A stretch of 64,000 nt of DNA from Polyporus tsugae (taxonomy: Eukaryota > Basidiomycota > Agaricomycetes > Polyporales > Polyporaceae): assembly GCA_024305745.1 (NCBI GenBank), contig JAHRBS010000012.1, positions 191,001 to 255,000 of the forward strand, given 5' to 3'. This document shows, piece by piece, positions 46,034-60,550 of the stretch (position 1 is the stretch's first letter; every line of letters starts with the position of its first letter). The translations under genes were made by a program, and so were the position numbers. Under the pieces are notes generated by a model. The model was not told the origin of the DNA. It did not search any database and worked only from the letters and a program-made list of their open reading frames with translations.

Positions 46034-48914
46034 CGAGGGAAAATCGGGTTTGGGAAATGGCATACAGACCACTAGATCTATTCATTCTAGATATACATGA
46101 GAAATGCGAGGTGAAAATGAAGCAAATCACCCCGTCGAGAACCAACACGTGCACTGGCCGCGGGAAGATCACTGGCGTTGAATAGGAAGCCAAACAAATC
46201 ACAACAAAGTTTCTCCTCAAGCGCCCTGTCCTGGCTTGGACCAAATCCCTCCATCGTCAGCATATACCGCACACGCATATAATCTGCATCTGGCCCCAAC
46301 CTCGTTTCTTCTCCCTGTCTGAGACTGATTTGTCGTCGCTTCCTGAAGCCCGCCTCTTGATATTTGAAGTCAGAATGCGGTGCGCCGTGGTGGACAAGGG
46401 TGGCGAAGGAGGTCGGGAGCGGAAGGGCGTAGTGAAACATGGGCACGGTCAAGGTGAACCCCTCGTGGAGTCGCAAAACACTACGAATTTCGTTCTCCGT
46501 TTTCCCCCACATCGTCGCCGACGGCTGCGCGGCGTTGGCGTGAGTCCGCACACCATCATCCGGTCGTCACGGGCCCCTCTATTCCTTTACAGTCGCATAT
46601 GAGAGGGCTCACAAGTGGGTGCGTACTGTGCGAACTGTTCGGATCGTAACTCTCCTCCTAACACGCACGTAGATGACCATCGGCCCCCCTGTTACACGAT
46701 CGTCGACGCTTTATCCTGACGCACTGCTACTTTTCCCCTCCCACATGACTCCTCCAGCCAAGCCCAAGTAGGTGAGCTATGCATATGCGGTATCTTGTGT
46801 CACAATATGTATCGGTTGAGGTCTCTATGAACCATTTATCATTGGGGAGAATCCTGCCGCTGAGGGACAACGAACGGCGTCGCTGGTGATATCACAATGC
46901 GTATATTCGTGCATGTCTCAGTTTGCGAGCTATACCAGTATATGGTCCGATGTTTAGCATGCCGTATTCTGAGGTAAGCCAATCGTCCGTGTCTTATACT
47001 GGCTATATTCCAACGGGATCGATTAGTTCCGAGCTCATCGTCGCCACAGGGTTAGGATTATAAAGGCATGCTGCCACGATCCAGGCGTACGCCGCACGCC
47101 ATCGGCGGTGGTCGTTGCCAATTCAACAGCCAGTCACCGTCATAAGTAGTACCACGACTTATAGAGCGACCGGAGAAGCCGTTCCGACAATGTCGCATCG
47201 TCAGTACGGACGCGAACTCGTGGCATGTGCTATCTCGGGTACGTCTGATGTCCACTTGCGATTGGCGTTGAGAATGGTTGACGAACGTTATTGTTCCACA
47301 TTGCTCAGGCCTCACCTTCACGGAGCAAGCACTAGGAGTGACCATCGGCGCAGCGTCATTCTTCTGAGGAACGATGATACCCTATGTGATGTTCAATGTT
47401 AGGAATGTGGTCAGGATGCTTGAACATGGTACGTACAGATGTCCTTTGCACAGAGGAATGTCGTTGACAGTGATGGCTAGATGGAACGGAGCGCCAGCAT
47501 CGAGGTCGTCGATGGCTACCAAACGTGGCATAGCGGAGGCGCCTCAGATGCCCCTACGTCCGCATGCAATGCGCGATGAGCGCGGGGAGCAGGAGCCCGT
47601 CGCCTCGTGCTCGTTCGTCCACAGGCTGTTGTCGGGGTGAAGCTGGCTCATAGGGGTTTGTGGCCCAGCTGACCGCCGCCTTGGCAGTTTGGACGCTCGG
47701 GAAGCTCGCGTCTTGACGTTCTGCACGCCTCTGTTGGATACCCTTGACCCGGTAATTAGCGACTCGGTGCCTCCCGGGTGTCCTTGCCACAGGATCCGCC
47801 TAGAAAGTTCAAGTTACAAGAGTTAGACATAGACCAAATTGTCAATGCTCCGCTGGGGGGTTCCCATCCACGCCTGTATCTCATTGTGCGTCGTCATGAA
47901 TGTGGCCAACACATGCGTTGGAGTATTGACAATGATCCGCCACAGTATTACTGCGCTCTGGTCAATTGGGGATCTACGAGGCTATTGCAGCGGCTCCGCC
48001 CGGGGACCCTCTGCCCTCTACATGATTCTCGACGCTTCTCGCCAACTCGAGTGAAAGCGTTCGCCACTCAACGCACCAAAGACGAGCAGAAGCTGGTACT
48101 CGCTAAGCGGAAGCGAATTTCGCGCCTTCTGTTGCCGTTCGATATGCCCGCTACTCCATGCCGGGCATACTGTGGAGTCCTCTTCATGGGTGATCGACTA
48201 TGCTGTAAATCGTATGGAGTGAGAAGAGCGGCGTGCACAGCGTCCCTCCTGGCCACAACATCGTGCACACCTTGACGACATGTTCAACGCTCTGGGACTC
48301 AATGTAGGACTTCCTTCTCTGTTCTGAGGAGGTATATGCGCTTACGGTTTTCCAAAAACCGCCCAGAACGGACTCAAGTGACGTTCAGGGCTGGAGCCTG
48401 GTTGAGTGGATGCCTGGCATGCTCTTGGACGCCCATCTCCCCGCGCGCTCTGTCGCACGCCTCTGGCCAGCCTCATACATCGTGTTTAATACCTTGAGTC
48501 ATCGACGGCCTAGACCTCGTTCTTCATCAACCGATTCGCGTCATATGATGAGGACGGGAATATCGTCTAGAGGCTGATAGTACGCATATATAGTGTCCGA
48601 TATCTTGTCTCCACGATGCTGACTAGCCGCCACCTCTATCTTTCTCCTCCCGTGAAACGTCCACGCTTCAGCCCATCTCCCTTGACGGCTGAAATAAGAT
48701 GGATGGGTACGTGCTTCATCTTCATGAATAAGGATGTGGGACCTGATAGCGCTTATAGGTACGAGTTTGCTGCGAACAGTTCATGAACAGTGGCATGCTT
48801 GTGCCGCTTGAGACCACGAGCACAGGGTCGGTAATGAAACACTTTATTGCAGTCGGCACCACGATCAATCGAGGCGAGGATCTCGCAGTCAAGGGCAGGG
48901 GTGAGCCCACCTTG

Positions 48915-49020
48915 CCGTTTGTAGAGAGAGCTTGGGCTTACCGCACTCTGCACAGTATTCGTCCACGGGATCGTCGAAGTCGTGCCCGACGCGAGCAACA
49001 ACGTCAAGTGTTGCCGGTGA
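48915..49020 (-). pseudogene. Possible cytochrome P450 remnant
   Basis: On the minus strand one frame reads ATLDVVARVGHDFDDPVDE, resembling the LDVIG-x-AGF-x-(Y/F)-x-FD motif found before the middle helices of fungal P450s, and ends at a donor-like AG/GTGGGC. Frames on either side are broken by stops and no haem-binding FxxGxRxCxG motif is nearby. A motif this short could arise by chance, so the call is weak. Confidence 0.3.
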
Positions 49021-49159
49021 GCGAACCCCCCCTGTGTCGACGATGCGAAGAGGCTAGTCAGTTTTCTCTGCGGTATTCGCGACTTCTTCCCCTCCGTGCG
49101 CAAATAGTGGTACCCACCGGCCATAAACTCTAAATCCGCCCTGCATGCTGTGTTAGATC

Positions 49160-49306
49160 TTCGCGCGCGCGTCCGGCCTGGGCGAACGCTTAGTCGGTGG
49201 CGGTTTCCTCGACGTCGCGGTCTACGTCACCTCCTTGCAAACAGCCAAGAACCTGCCGGTGATTGGTAGCGCCGTGAAGAGCGTCTGGCTTCAAGTCGCG
49301 TCTCAG
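49160..49306 (+). pseudogene. Protein-like 49-codon stretch of unknown origin
   Basis: The frame FARASGLGERLVGGGFLDVA continuing to SVWLQVASQ is smooth and protein-like and ends before a GT. Possible continuations at 49372-49450 (DDPYMPVVIG) and 49640-49710 (DGAQELIAPLPSKAKV) need frame changes, which suggests a decayed gene. I do not recognise the family. Confidence 0.25.
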
Positions 49307-50960
49307 GTTCGTCCGTCGTCTGCCCATGGGTGGGGTGGCTGTCTGCTGACTGACTTTGCACCTGCGCGTAGGATGACCCGTACATGCCCGTGGTCATCGG
49401 GAGAAGCCGCACCACTTCTCCGTCACACGAGCCGACCTGCTCTTCGCCGATGGTCGCTCGTAAGTTGCGACCTATGATATCATCAAGAATTACGGATTCG
49501 TGTCTCACGGTATATATGTGTATATACGCCTGCGCGGGTTCGCTGTCCATCGGCCCGGACTGGTAGGGTATCCAGACTCGAAGGCGGAGAGTGGCTAGTG
49601 CGTTCTTCGCCATACTCAGGTTCCACGGCAAGATGGCGCACAGGAGCTCATTGCCCCTCTCCCATCGAAGGCTAAGGTCCGGAACCGCCCCTGGCTCGGC
49701 TCATTTGTGGTACGCAGCGTACGCTTATTCGGCCCGTGTTGACCCCGTTTGACAAGAAGTCTCCAGGTTCGGTTGACGGCTCCTAGACCACGTTGACTAA
49801 TGTGGACAAAGCCGCATTTAAGCGTCTTCATTTATTCTAGTGACAGACGGTACACACTGTCCAGCGTGCGGCGAGTCTTAACCCCAAGGCACTCCGGCGA
49901 GTGGTTCCGAACGGACGAGACCCTGGCCGCAGGTTTGGTCCATCGCACAGCGTGGTCAGAAACGAGTATGTCTCGAGGCCACTGTAGAAGGGGGTACTGG
50001 ACGGAAACCTCCTGGTGATATTCAAGGAGCTGCTCATCGCTCGCCCAAACGAAGTCACTCCCTCTAGATTGGTACTGACGGAGCGACTATCCTCAGGGAC
50101 TCGGTGGCTGTAGTCAACGCAGAGTGATATGGTGTAGGACCCGGTATGATTCTAATCGAGGCGGCCGTATCTTCAGAGTGTTTGTTTATAATGATGTGTG
50201 GCTGACCAGGAGGCGGACGGAGCGTGTTCCGCATGTCTTCGGCGCGCCCGCGCCTGAGAGTGTTCAACTGGATCAGTGCCCCAGACAGGCCCGCGGCCTC
50301 GTGGCCTCGTCGTGCTACTTACTGCCACTTGGTTCCCCCACTTGAGCTTGAACGCGTCCCTGCTCTCGAACGTGAACATCGGTGAGGAAAGGGAGAACGT
50401 TTACCGAGCGTTGTTGCCCATGCCTAGCCCGTCGGGCTTACGCTTGCCATCTTCCCGCGTTCATGGAACAGGTGAGTTATATGTGGCTTCCCGTCACCTG
50501 CTTCAACGGTCTCATGAACTGGATAGTGATGTATTGCGGAATGCATTTCGGCGTGTGTCTTCGCGTCCTATCTCTCACTTCACATGCTCACCGATCTTCT
50601 GGTAACCGGCCGGCGGAAGCATGCCTCACTTGAGATATTGCCCGCATGTTTGCCAAATGGACAACTCGTGTTTGAGAACATGTTTCCCGTTTGCAGCGGA
50701 TTCCCTGATCGTCTAGACCGCCGTATAAGTGCCGGGCGGTCGTCAGTGTTATCCTGACCACTTTTCCTTGCCAGCTCACTATGTTCTCGTCATTCGGCTT
50801 CGACGCCAGAGGCGCTTCCAGAGTACGTTGATCCCTTCTGTCTCGTTATTAAAGGACTGGAGAGTAACAAGGCTCGTAGTTCTTCCCCAACGCTCCCCGG
50901 GGCTTCTCTGTTCACGTCTTCAAGAATTCTTCACTCCCTTCGCAACCTCCTGCCGCACCG

Positions 50961-52750
50961 ATGGCCCCTGTCGCTCCTCCATCCAAGTTTGATACTTCCA
51001 CCACCCACAGCCGGACCTCCAGTGGCGCCGGTCAGTGGAGTCGGCAGCAGAGCTATCGTCCACCACCCCAGCACGACCCCTCAGAGAGGAAACTGCTGGC
51101 GGTGCCAGCGGCACCGCCCTCCCAAGACCGCCGCCTCGTCCAGGTCCCAGCCTTGAACCCCGTTAACCCGGCCTGGCCCGTCGACACCAAGTTCTCCAAG
51201 TCGCAGAAGAGCTATGGTATATACCCCAATCTTATGAACGACATTTACATCTACGAGCGCTCCATCACGTCCGCTTCCTACGATGATGAGTTGGCGAGTT
51301 CCCCGTCGTCGGACTCGTCCAGCTCTGACTCCGATCACTTCCGACACACCGCCACTTTCGCGTCGTTGGAGATTTCGTCAACGCGCGCCAGCAGCAGCAC
51401 CGAGACGTTGGAGAGTACTTTGACAGTGCTAGCGCCAGGTACGCATCGTAATGTCGTTGCCTCCGCTCCACCACCTCTCGCCATCGCTGCACCTCCCCGC
51501 CCCGGTTCAACACGTCCTCAACACGGCGCAAATACCACCACACGCCCAGTAATCCCCGTCACACGCACGCAAAGCCAGCTCCAGAGGTCAATCTCCGTAT
51601 CGCGCGTTATTCCTCCAATCCCTCTTGCCTCTGCGCCTCTCGACAACCTCTCGGACAGCAGCGACAGTGATACGGCTGTCTCTGATACCCACGTCGACGA
51701 CATGGTGGTCGATATAGCCGGTGCTCACTGGTCTGGCCCGCCTACCTACTACCCAGGACACACCTCGTCGTCCTTTAGGATTAGGAGGGACTCTGTTGAT
51801 CGCGCGGCGTCAAGTACGTACAGACGCGAAGCTCCTCCCCCTCCCCCAGTGTCGAGGAATCCTCATGTGCAACGTTCTGCCGTGTCGCCGTCTTCCCAAC
51901 GACCGCTGCACCGCGACGACAGCCCACGGATGGACGATTCGGTGCAACCTCGCGCTCCTCCGGGTCTCTCTGGAGGTGTCGCCACGCCGCCTGATGCCAG
52001 CCCCCCGCGCGGGACACAGGAACCATCGTCGTCATCGCCCACTTCGCGATCAGTCGGTGGTGCGCCGGCTTTGGCGCGCACGACGAGCACCCGCGCAGGC
52101 CCGGCGAATTCTTTCCCCGGACCGCAGCCAGTTCTCAAGAATTCGAACGCAGAGATGCCCTCAACTTCGATTCCTCCTGTCCCTTCCGCTCCCGCTCCGA
52201 CTGCGTCGATCTCTGCTTCTCCTCCTCGCCGAGATACGCGCACGCCGTCGCCGCAAAACGCCTCCCAGAACGGGAGCCCTGCAGGGCTGGCTATCCAGAC
52301 GCCCTCTCCGACGCAAGGAAGCCCCACCTCCACCACGCCAAAACGCAACGTCCGTTGGAACGACAACCTCGTCTGTCCTTCACCCGTCCCCCCCGAGCAT
52401 CGCCGGAGGGGCTGGTTCAACCGCCGAGGGTGAGTGTTTCGATCATCTTGCGCCCATCGATGCACGTCAACTAAACTCTCCTGTATGATATAGAGATCAG
52501 CTGTGGACGAACGACGGGCAATACAAAGTCCCAGCGCCCGGACAGGAGTTCCCACTAGACCTTGCTGTGAGTGCTATCATGGTATTCTACCTATCTCCGC
52601 CGCAGCGCTGACACGACCATCCCATTTGTGTAGAGCTACCCTGAACCTAACACTGGCTGGATGAACGAGGAGGGTGTGCGCATCGACACGCAGCACCGAC
52701 TCGTTCCCAAAGCACCCCTCCGTTCCGCGCTCAAGCGTCGGACGTCGTAA
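50961..52750 (+). CDS. Ser/Pro-rich, probably disordered protein of unknown function
   Basis: Three exons, 50961-52429, 52494-52566 and 52634-52750, give 552 residues. Residues 1-430 are dominated by Ser, Pro, Thr and Ala with proline tracts (APPPPPVS) and acidic serine clusters (SSDSSSSDSDHF; DNLSDSSDSDTAVSD), typical of disorder. The conserved-looking part is C-terminal: KRNVRWNDNLVCPSPVPPE, RRRGWFNRRGDQLWTNDGQY, then PLDLASYPEPNTGWMNEEGV and RLVPKAPLRSALKRR. This end resembles uncharacterised basidiomycete proteins; I can name no domain. Both introns occur only in this C-terminal part and splice in frame, which supports a real gene. It is convergent with the RecQ gene. Confidence 0.75.
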
Positions 52751-53147
52751 GCTGTGGATCACGTTTGCTGACCACCTGCCCCTTGATACCCCCTTCGCCA
52801 TGACCCGACCCTTACCATATCCTTATTGTTCAGAGGTGCCTAATGCGCCTCAGTTTATGCTGTACATATTGACTAGCACAGCTCGTCACGCACGACCGAC
52901 ACGACTGGTGATGAGGAGGTAGAGTTGGAACGGATTCGGATTTGTTATGCTAATATGATATCCCCCAGAGGGTGGTCTGCAGGTAATGCCGCACAGGCGG
53001 CGATAAACGTAACTTATGCCATGTACTTTAGGCTACATCATGATACCGTTGCAATACTATGATACAGCTTTCCGGTGCACCTATTACAACCATTAATCGA
53101 ACAATGTTCTAGTCTCCAGATGATCCAAATAGAGTCTGCCAGGCCTC
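52751..53147. other. Convergent 3' flanks of the orphan and RecQ genes
   Basis: 396 bp of AT-richer sequence between two stop codons. No gene. Confidence 0.6.
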
Positions 53148-56571
<3,424 letters not shown>

Positions 56572-56822
56572 GGGGTATTGAAAGGATTCCAACGACACTT
56601 GAGCCTAGGCTTGTTCTGCGCGTGAAAAAAGGCGTTCCTGGGCAAGCAAGACACAGAGAAGCAGGAGAGGACGGAGGGAGGAGCCAAGGACGAGAGACCA
56701 GCGCCGCCGCGCGACGCGATCGCGCTGTGGCCGCACGTGACGGAAGGTGTTCATTTGGAATTGGCATCTCCTGCCTTCATCTCATTCTCCTCTTTTGTTC
56801 CCTCCTCGTACAGGCAGCAGTC
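56572..56822. promoter_or_regulatory. Shared divergent promoter region of RecQ and GPN2
   Basis: 251 bp lie between opposed start codons. The part nearest GPN2 is pyrimidine-rich on the plus strand. That the region is bidirectional is inferred from layout. Confidence 0.5.
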
Positions 56823-58418
56823 ATGCCATTTGGAGAGGTTGTATGCGGCTCTCCGGGAAGCGGAAAGTCCACATATTGCTATGGAAAACACCAGCTATTC
56901 ACAGCACTCGACCGTCCGATCTCCATTGTCAATCTCGACCCCGCGAACGAAAACATCCCCTACCCTTGCGCAATCGACATCGGCTCTCTCATCAAACTTG
57001 ACGATGCGATGAACGAACTTGGCCTTGGGCCCAACGGAGGGATGCTATACTGCATGGAGTACCTTGAGGCAAATTACGATTGGCTCGAGGATCGCCTCAA
57101 GGAACTTGACAAGGATGACTACGTTCTCTTCGACCTCCCCGGCCAGGTAGAACTCAGCACCAGTCACCCCAGTGTCAAGAACATCATCCGTAGGCTGACA
57201 AAGAGTGGCTTCCGGGTATGTCGTCGCGCAGATCCTTCATGAAACTCCTGCTGACCAAGGGACCCGGTAGGCCAGTTAGCTGCCGTCCACCTTTGCGACG
57301 CACTCTATGTCACGGATGCGTCCAAGTATGTGTCCGTTCTCATGCTCTCACTGCGCGCCATGCTGCACCTCGAGCTACCCCACATCAACATCCTGTCGAA
57401 GATCGACCTGATACAGCAGTACGGCGATCTGGGTGAGTGCACGCCACCCTCACGTTTTCTATCCGTGAAGCCTATCTATTTCATCTCCATCCGTCCCCGA
57501 GCGTAATATCCGTGCTTCATATCGCTCATGTTATCTCCGCAGACTTCAACCTTGATTTCTACACCGAAGTCCAAGACCTGTCACACCTTGAGAACTTACT
57601 CTCGCAACAGTCTCCGCGATATGCGGCATTGAACATGGAGATATGCTCCTTGATCGAAGACTTTGGCCTCGTGGGTTTCGAGACCCTCGCTGTTGAGGTG
57701 CGTGTTCGCATCCTTCGCACCCTAGATTTTCAGTGCATACCGGACTTGTGGTCGAAGACGACCTTCGTTTCTGCGCTAGCTCTCGTGGCCAGGCGGTTCA
57801 GACCCTACCCCGTCGTTCAGTAGCTCGAGAAGTAAGAGGAACAGAGGAAGTCGGTTATTAACCGGTTCATGAAGTCCCTACAGAAACCCACTCTGTTCTA
57901 GGATCGCGCAGTGTATACGTATACGGCTCAGGTGGCATGCAGTGCTTCCGTTTTTTTTGAGTTACAGGTTCATCCCGCGTCGAGGCTACTATCAATTTCT
58001 CTGCCATTCTGCAACTTGACACTTCGTCGACACCCGGCTAATACTCCGCTTGGTGTCGCAACAGGATAAAGAGTCGATGCTGCACCTCACGCACGTCATT
58101 GACAAGGCGACGGGCTGCATATTTGTCCCTCCCGCGACCGTAGGGCAGCCTCCTGATACAATCGACGCGTCAGACAAGCCGGCATCCGAGCGCCCGAACA
58201 CGTACGCTCTCATGACGTCGGCTGCGGGTCCGGTTCGTGGTCCGCGCTCGGACGTGCGTGACGTACAGGAACGATGGATCGACGCGCGAGAGGAGTACGA
58301 CGCGTGGGAGAAGGCGCAGTGGCGGAGGGAGGGGCAGCTGGTTCAGGAAGAAGCGGCCAGGCAAAAGAGTAAAATCCGCGAACGCACTTCGAACCCGCAT
58401 GGGGATAAGGAGGGTTAG
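56823..58418 (+). CDS. GPN2: GPN-loop GTPase 2
   Basis: Four exons, 56823-57215, 57276-57432, 57543-57697 and 58065-58418, give 352 residues. Walker A is G9-S-P-G-S-G-K-S-T17 ([10 protein letters not shown]), followed by NLDPANE, the defining Gly-Pro-Asn at 69-71 (LGLGPNGG), FDLPGQVEL (G3) and ILSKIDL (G4-like). [11 protein letters not shown] and [17 protein letters not shown] fit the GPN2 rather than GPN1/3 pattern. GPN proteins dimerise and are needed for assembly and nuclear import of RNA polymerase II and III. The third intron (57698-58064) is 367 nt, long for this window, but the join AVE/DKESM matches family sequences. The C-terminal 80 residues are charged and helical, longer than in animals. 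Confidence 0.92.
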
Positions 58419-58589
58419 GAGCAGTGGTTTCCGGTATGTGTACGATGTATTCTAGCGCGCCGGCCTGATTTTTGTAGTGTTATGGAATTTCAGAGATACT
58501 CGAACGGTCGCGTTGTCAATGGCTTCCATCACTGCGGTCGCCGCCGGCATGTCAACTCGGTGTGCAGCCACGGTGGAAGTGAATAGACT

Positions 58590-58980
58590 GCGTCGCAGCC
58601 ATTAAATTTGGCTTCGGGATTCGGCAAGTCGCCATCGCTTTCTCCGAGGTCGGGATATTCCACGACGCACAGCTCCTGGTCTTCATAAGTCAGTTCAGTC
58701 CGATAACCAGTGACCCATCGGCTATTACGTCGATTGGCAGGGAGTGCTAAAGGTCGGTATTTATTGTGTGTGCACAATTTATTCCGTCTAACCCATCGGC
58801 TTGACAGACGAAGTCGCACCCATTCGTCGGGTTTTCTGAGTCGATGATGGTCGCAGTCGTTGATCGGAGACACCGGCGTCGTGGATGGGTTTCCGATCTC
58901 TCCGTGGTCGCCCAGATTCCGCCTCGGGATACGGCATGAGGCTTTTCCCGAAGTCGGGATAGGTCATGACAGCACAGCCG
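58590..58980. repeat. Diverged direct repeat, two units about 300 bp apart
   Basis: Shared elements in the same order: (G/C)CTTCGGGATTCGGCA versus CCTCGGGATACGGCA, then GAGGTCGGGATATTCCA versus GAAGTCGGGATAGGTCA, then CGCACAGC versus GCACAGCC. Similarity is obvious but the units have diverged. Origin unknown. Confidence 0.6.
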
Positions 58981-59242
58981 CTCGGATCGGTAATGTGACG
59001 TCGGTGTCTCAGTACTCGGTGCTCTGGGAGGGTTTTCAGCTCGCAATCGAGACTGCGACTCCGTCGAATCATAGCGCGTCGTGGAAGGAGAAAGTCGGTC
59101 GGGGGTCGGGAGGCGATGTGAGGGAGGCGAACAGAAGACGAATCTGGGACGAGAGACACCAAAACGAGAGCTTGCATGTGATGATGTCAGCCTGGGCTGG
59201 TGCGTCACGCTGAAGAGGTTGACACCCCCGGTTCTTCACTGG

Positions 59243-59249
59243 TATAAAG
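59243..59249 (+). promoter_or_regulatory. TATA box of GST2
   Basis: TATAAAG lies 101 bp upstream of the ATG at 59344, followed by a CCAAT-like element at 59259-59263 (GCCAATC). Confidence 0.55.
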
Positions 59250-59343
59250 TCAGGGTAGCCAATCTGTTGGCCAGTACACAATCCCCTCTCCCAATTGCTC
59301 CCCCCCACCTCTCCTCTTACGACTCAACCAAGAAGCAGAAGTC

Positions 59344-60236
59344 ATGGTCCAGAACGGCCAGATTACCTTCTACACCCACGTGGTACGTTGCGGGCAACAT
59401 GCAACTTACTATGGTCTCGAGCTGATCGGGGGCGCGCAGTACTCGCCACCCTGCCACCGGGTGCATATCGCTCTGGAGGAGGCCAAGGCGGACTACACTT
59501 CTGTCACTATCAATCTCATGGAAAAGCCCGAGTGGTACAATCTGAAGATCAACCCCATCACTGGCAAGGTCAAGCACCCTCCCCTTTCGTTCCCTTCGTT
59601 CCCGTGCTCACATGGACGCAGATCCCCGCCATCACGTACGGTGGCCCCAAGCACCCGCCTGGGGAGCCCTCCGAAGAGGCGACAACGCTTATCGAGTCCA
59701 TGGTCATCGTCGAGTTCCTTGCCGAGGTCTTTCCCTCCGCGAACCTCCTCCCGCGCGACCCCATCCTCCGCGCCAAAGCGCGCATCTTCGCCTCTGTCGT
59801 CGACAGCAAGGGCACGGACGGCTTCCGGGGATTCTTCTTCACCGGCGCGCCCGCGAGCGTCCTCCTCGCGAGCTTCGAGGCGCTCCAGGCGCTGTTGCCT
59901 CCCACTGGGTTCGCGGTCGGGGAGTGGAGCATCGCGGATATCGCTGCGGGACCGTTCCTCGTTCGGGTCTTTATGCTACTAGAGCACGACATTGGGAAGT
60001 ACCCTGTTGGGGAGGGGAAGAAGACGTTCGAGACGTTGCGTGGGCCGAGGTTTGCGCGGATCGTGAAATATGTGGAGGACGTGAAGGCGTGGCCGAGCTT
60101 CCGTGCTACGTGGGACGAGGTACGTTTCTTTCGGGTTTGCGTGGCCGGTTGTGGGGCGGATGGTTTACTCACCTCAACATCGTAGGCGGCGGCACTGGCT
60201 ATTTGGCAGACGAATCCCGCTATTCAGCGCAACTAG
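59344..60236 (+). CDS. Glutathione S-transferase 2 (paralogue of GST1, Ser at active-site position)
   Basis: Four exons, 59344-59382, 59440-59568, 59622-60119 and 60186-60236, give 238 residues. The N-terminal domain reads TFYTHVYSPPCHRVHIALEEAKADYTS and IPAITYGGP (cis-proline); the C-terminal domain has EWSIADIAAGPF. Aligned with GST1, the catalytic cysteine of CPF is replaced by S15 (YSPPCHR), so chemistry is probably conjugation or peroxidase-type rather than Cys-dependent deglutathionylation. The introns before (V/I)PAI and before the 17-codon last exon match GST1 in position and phase, while the first part of the gene is arranged differently. Substrate unknown; detoxification of wood extractives is a reasonable inference for this kind of fungus. 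Confidence 0.9.
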
Positions 60237-60550
60237 TAGGACGCCGTTCAGAAGCTACAGGTTATCCCGTAACGATGTTGTTGGTGTCGGTTCAGACCTC
60301 CCAAGTGTTCGCGTATAGGGGCTATTCATGATACGACGGGCTTGCGTATGTTGTTGAATAATGATCATTATATGTATGCGCGACGTTGTCCTATAAGTAC
60401 CGCATGCTGTCTAATTGACGGTTCTCCGATGTTCACGGAGATTATGTGACCAGTGAGCCGCAGTGACTGCCAGCTAGTCCGATTCGCCCCAGCCGAAGGA
60501 CGACCACCATCTCAGGCTCCAGACATTGAATCCAGCTACTTTCAGACTAT
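60237..60550. other. Intergenic region between GST2 and the F-box gene
   Basis: About 310 bp, no gene seen. Confidence 0.5.

Larger units (their letters stand above)
46034..50960. other. 4.9-kb region of decayed sequence with no intact gene
   Basis: Many ORFs of 60-165 codons occur on both strands, but none carries a domain and none can be spliced to a family-like protein. Two short stretches look like remains of genes (48915-49020 minus, 49160-49306 plus) and are listed separately. The rest is probably noncoding or too far decayed to recognise. I see no repeat structure of an intact transposon. Confidence 0.45.
58419..59343. other. Intergenic region with a diverged tandem duplication
   Basis: Two similar units about 300 bp apart lie at roughly 58590-58675 and 58890-58980. 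On the minus strand they read as CVVEYPDLGESDGDLPNPEA and CAVMTYPDFGKSLMPYPEAE, so a repeat-bearing decayed gene is possible. The last 100 bp are the GST2 promoter. Confidence 0.5.

Noticed and set aside
47778..48275. 165-codon plus-strand ORF
   Set aside because: No domain, ATG context and composition unlike neighbouring genes; lies in the decayed region.
48722..49124. Possible C2H2 zinc finger on the minus strand (CNKVFHY... KRHKHATVH)
   Set aside because: Cysteine and histidine spacing does not form a complete finger, no second finger follows, and another frame better fits a P450 scrap.
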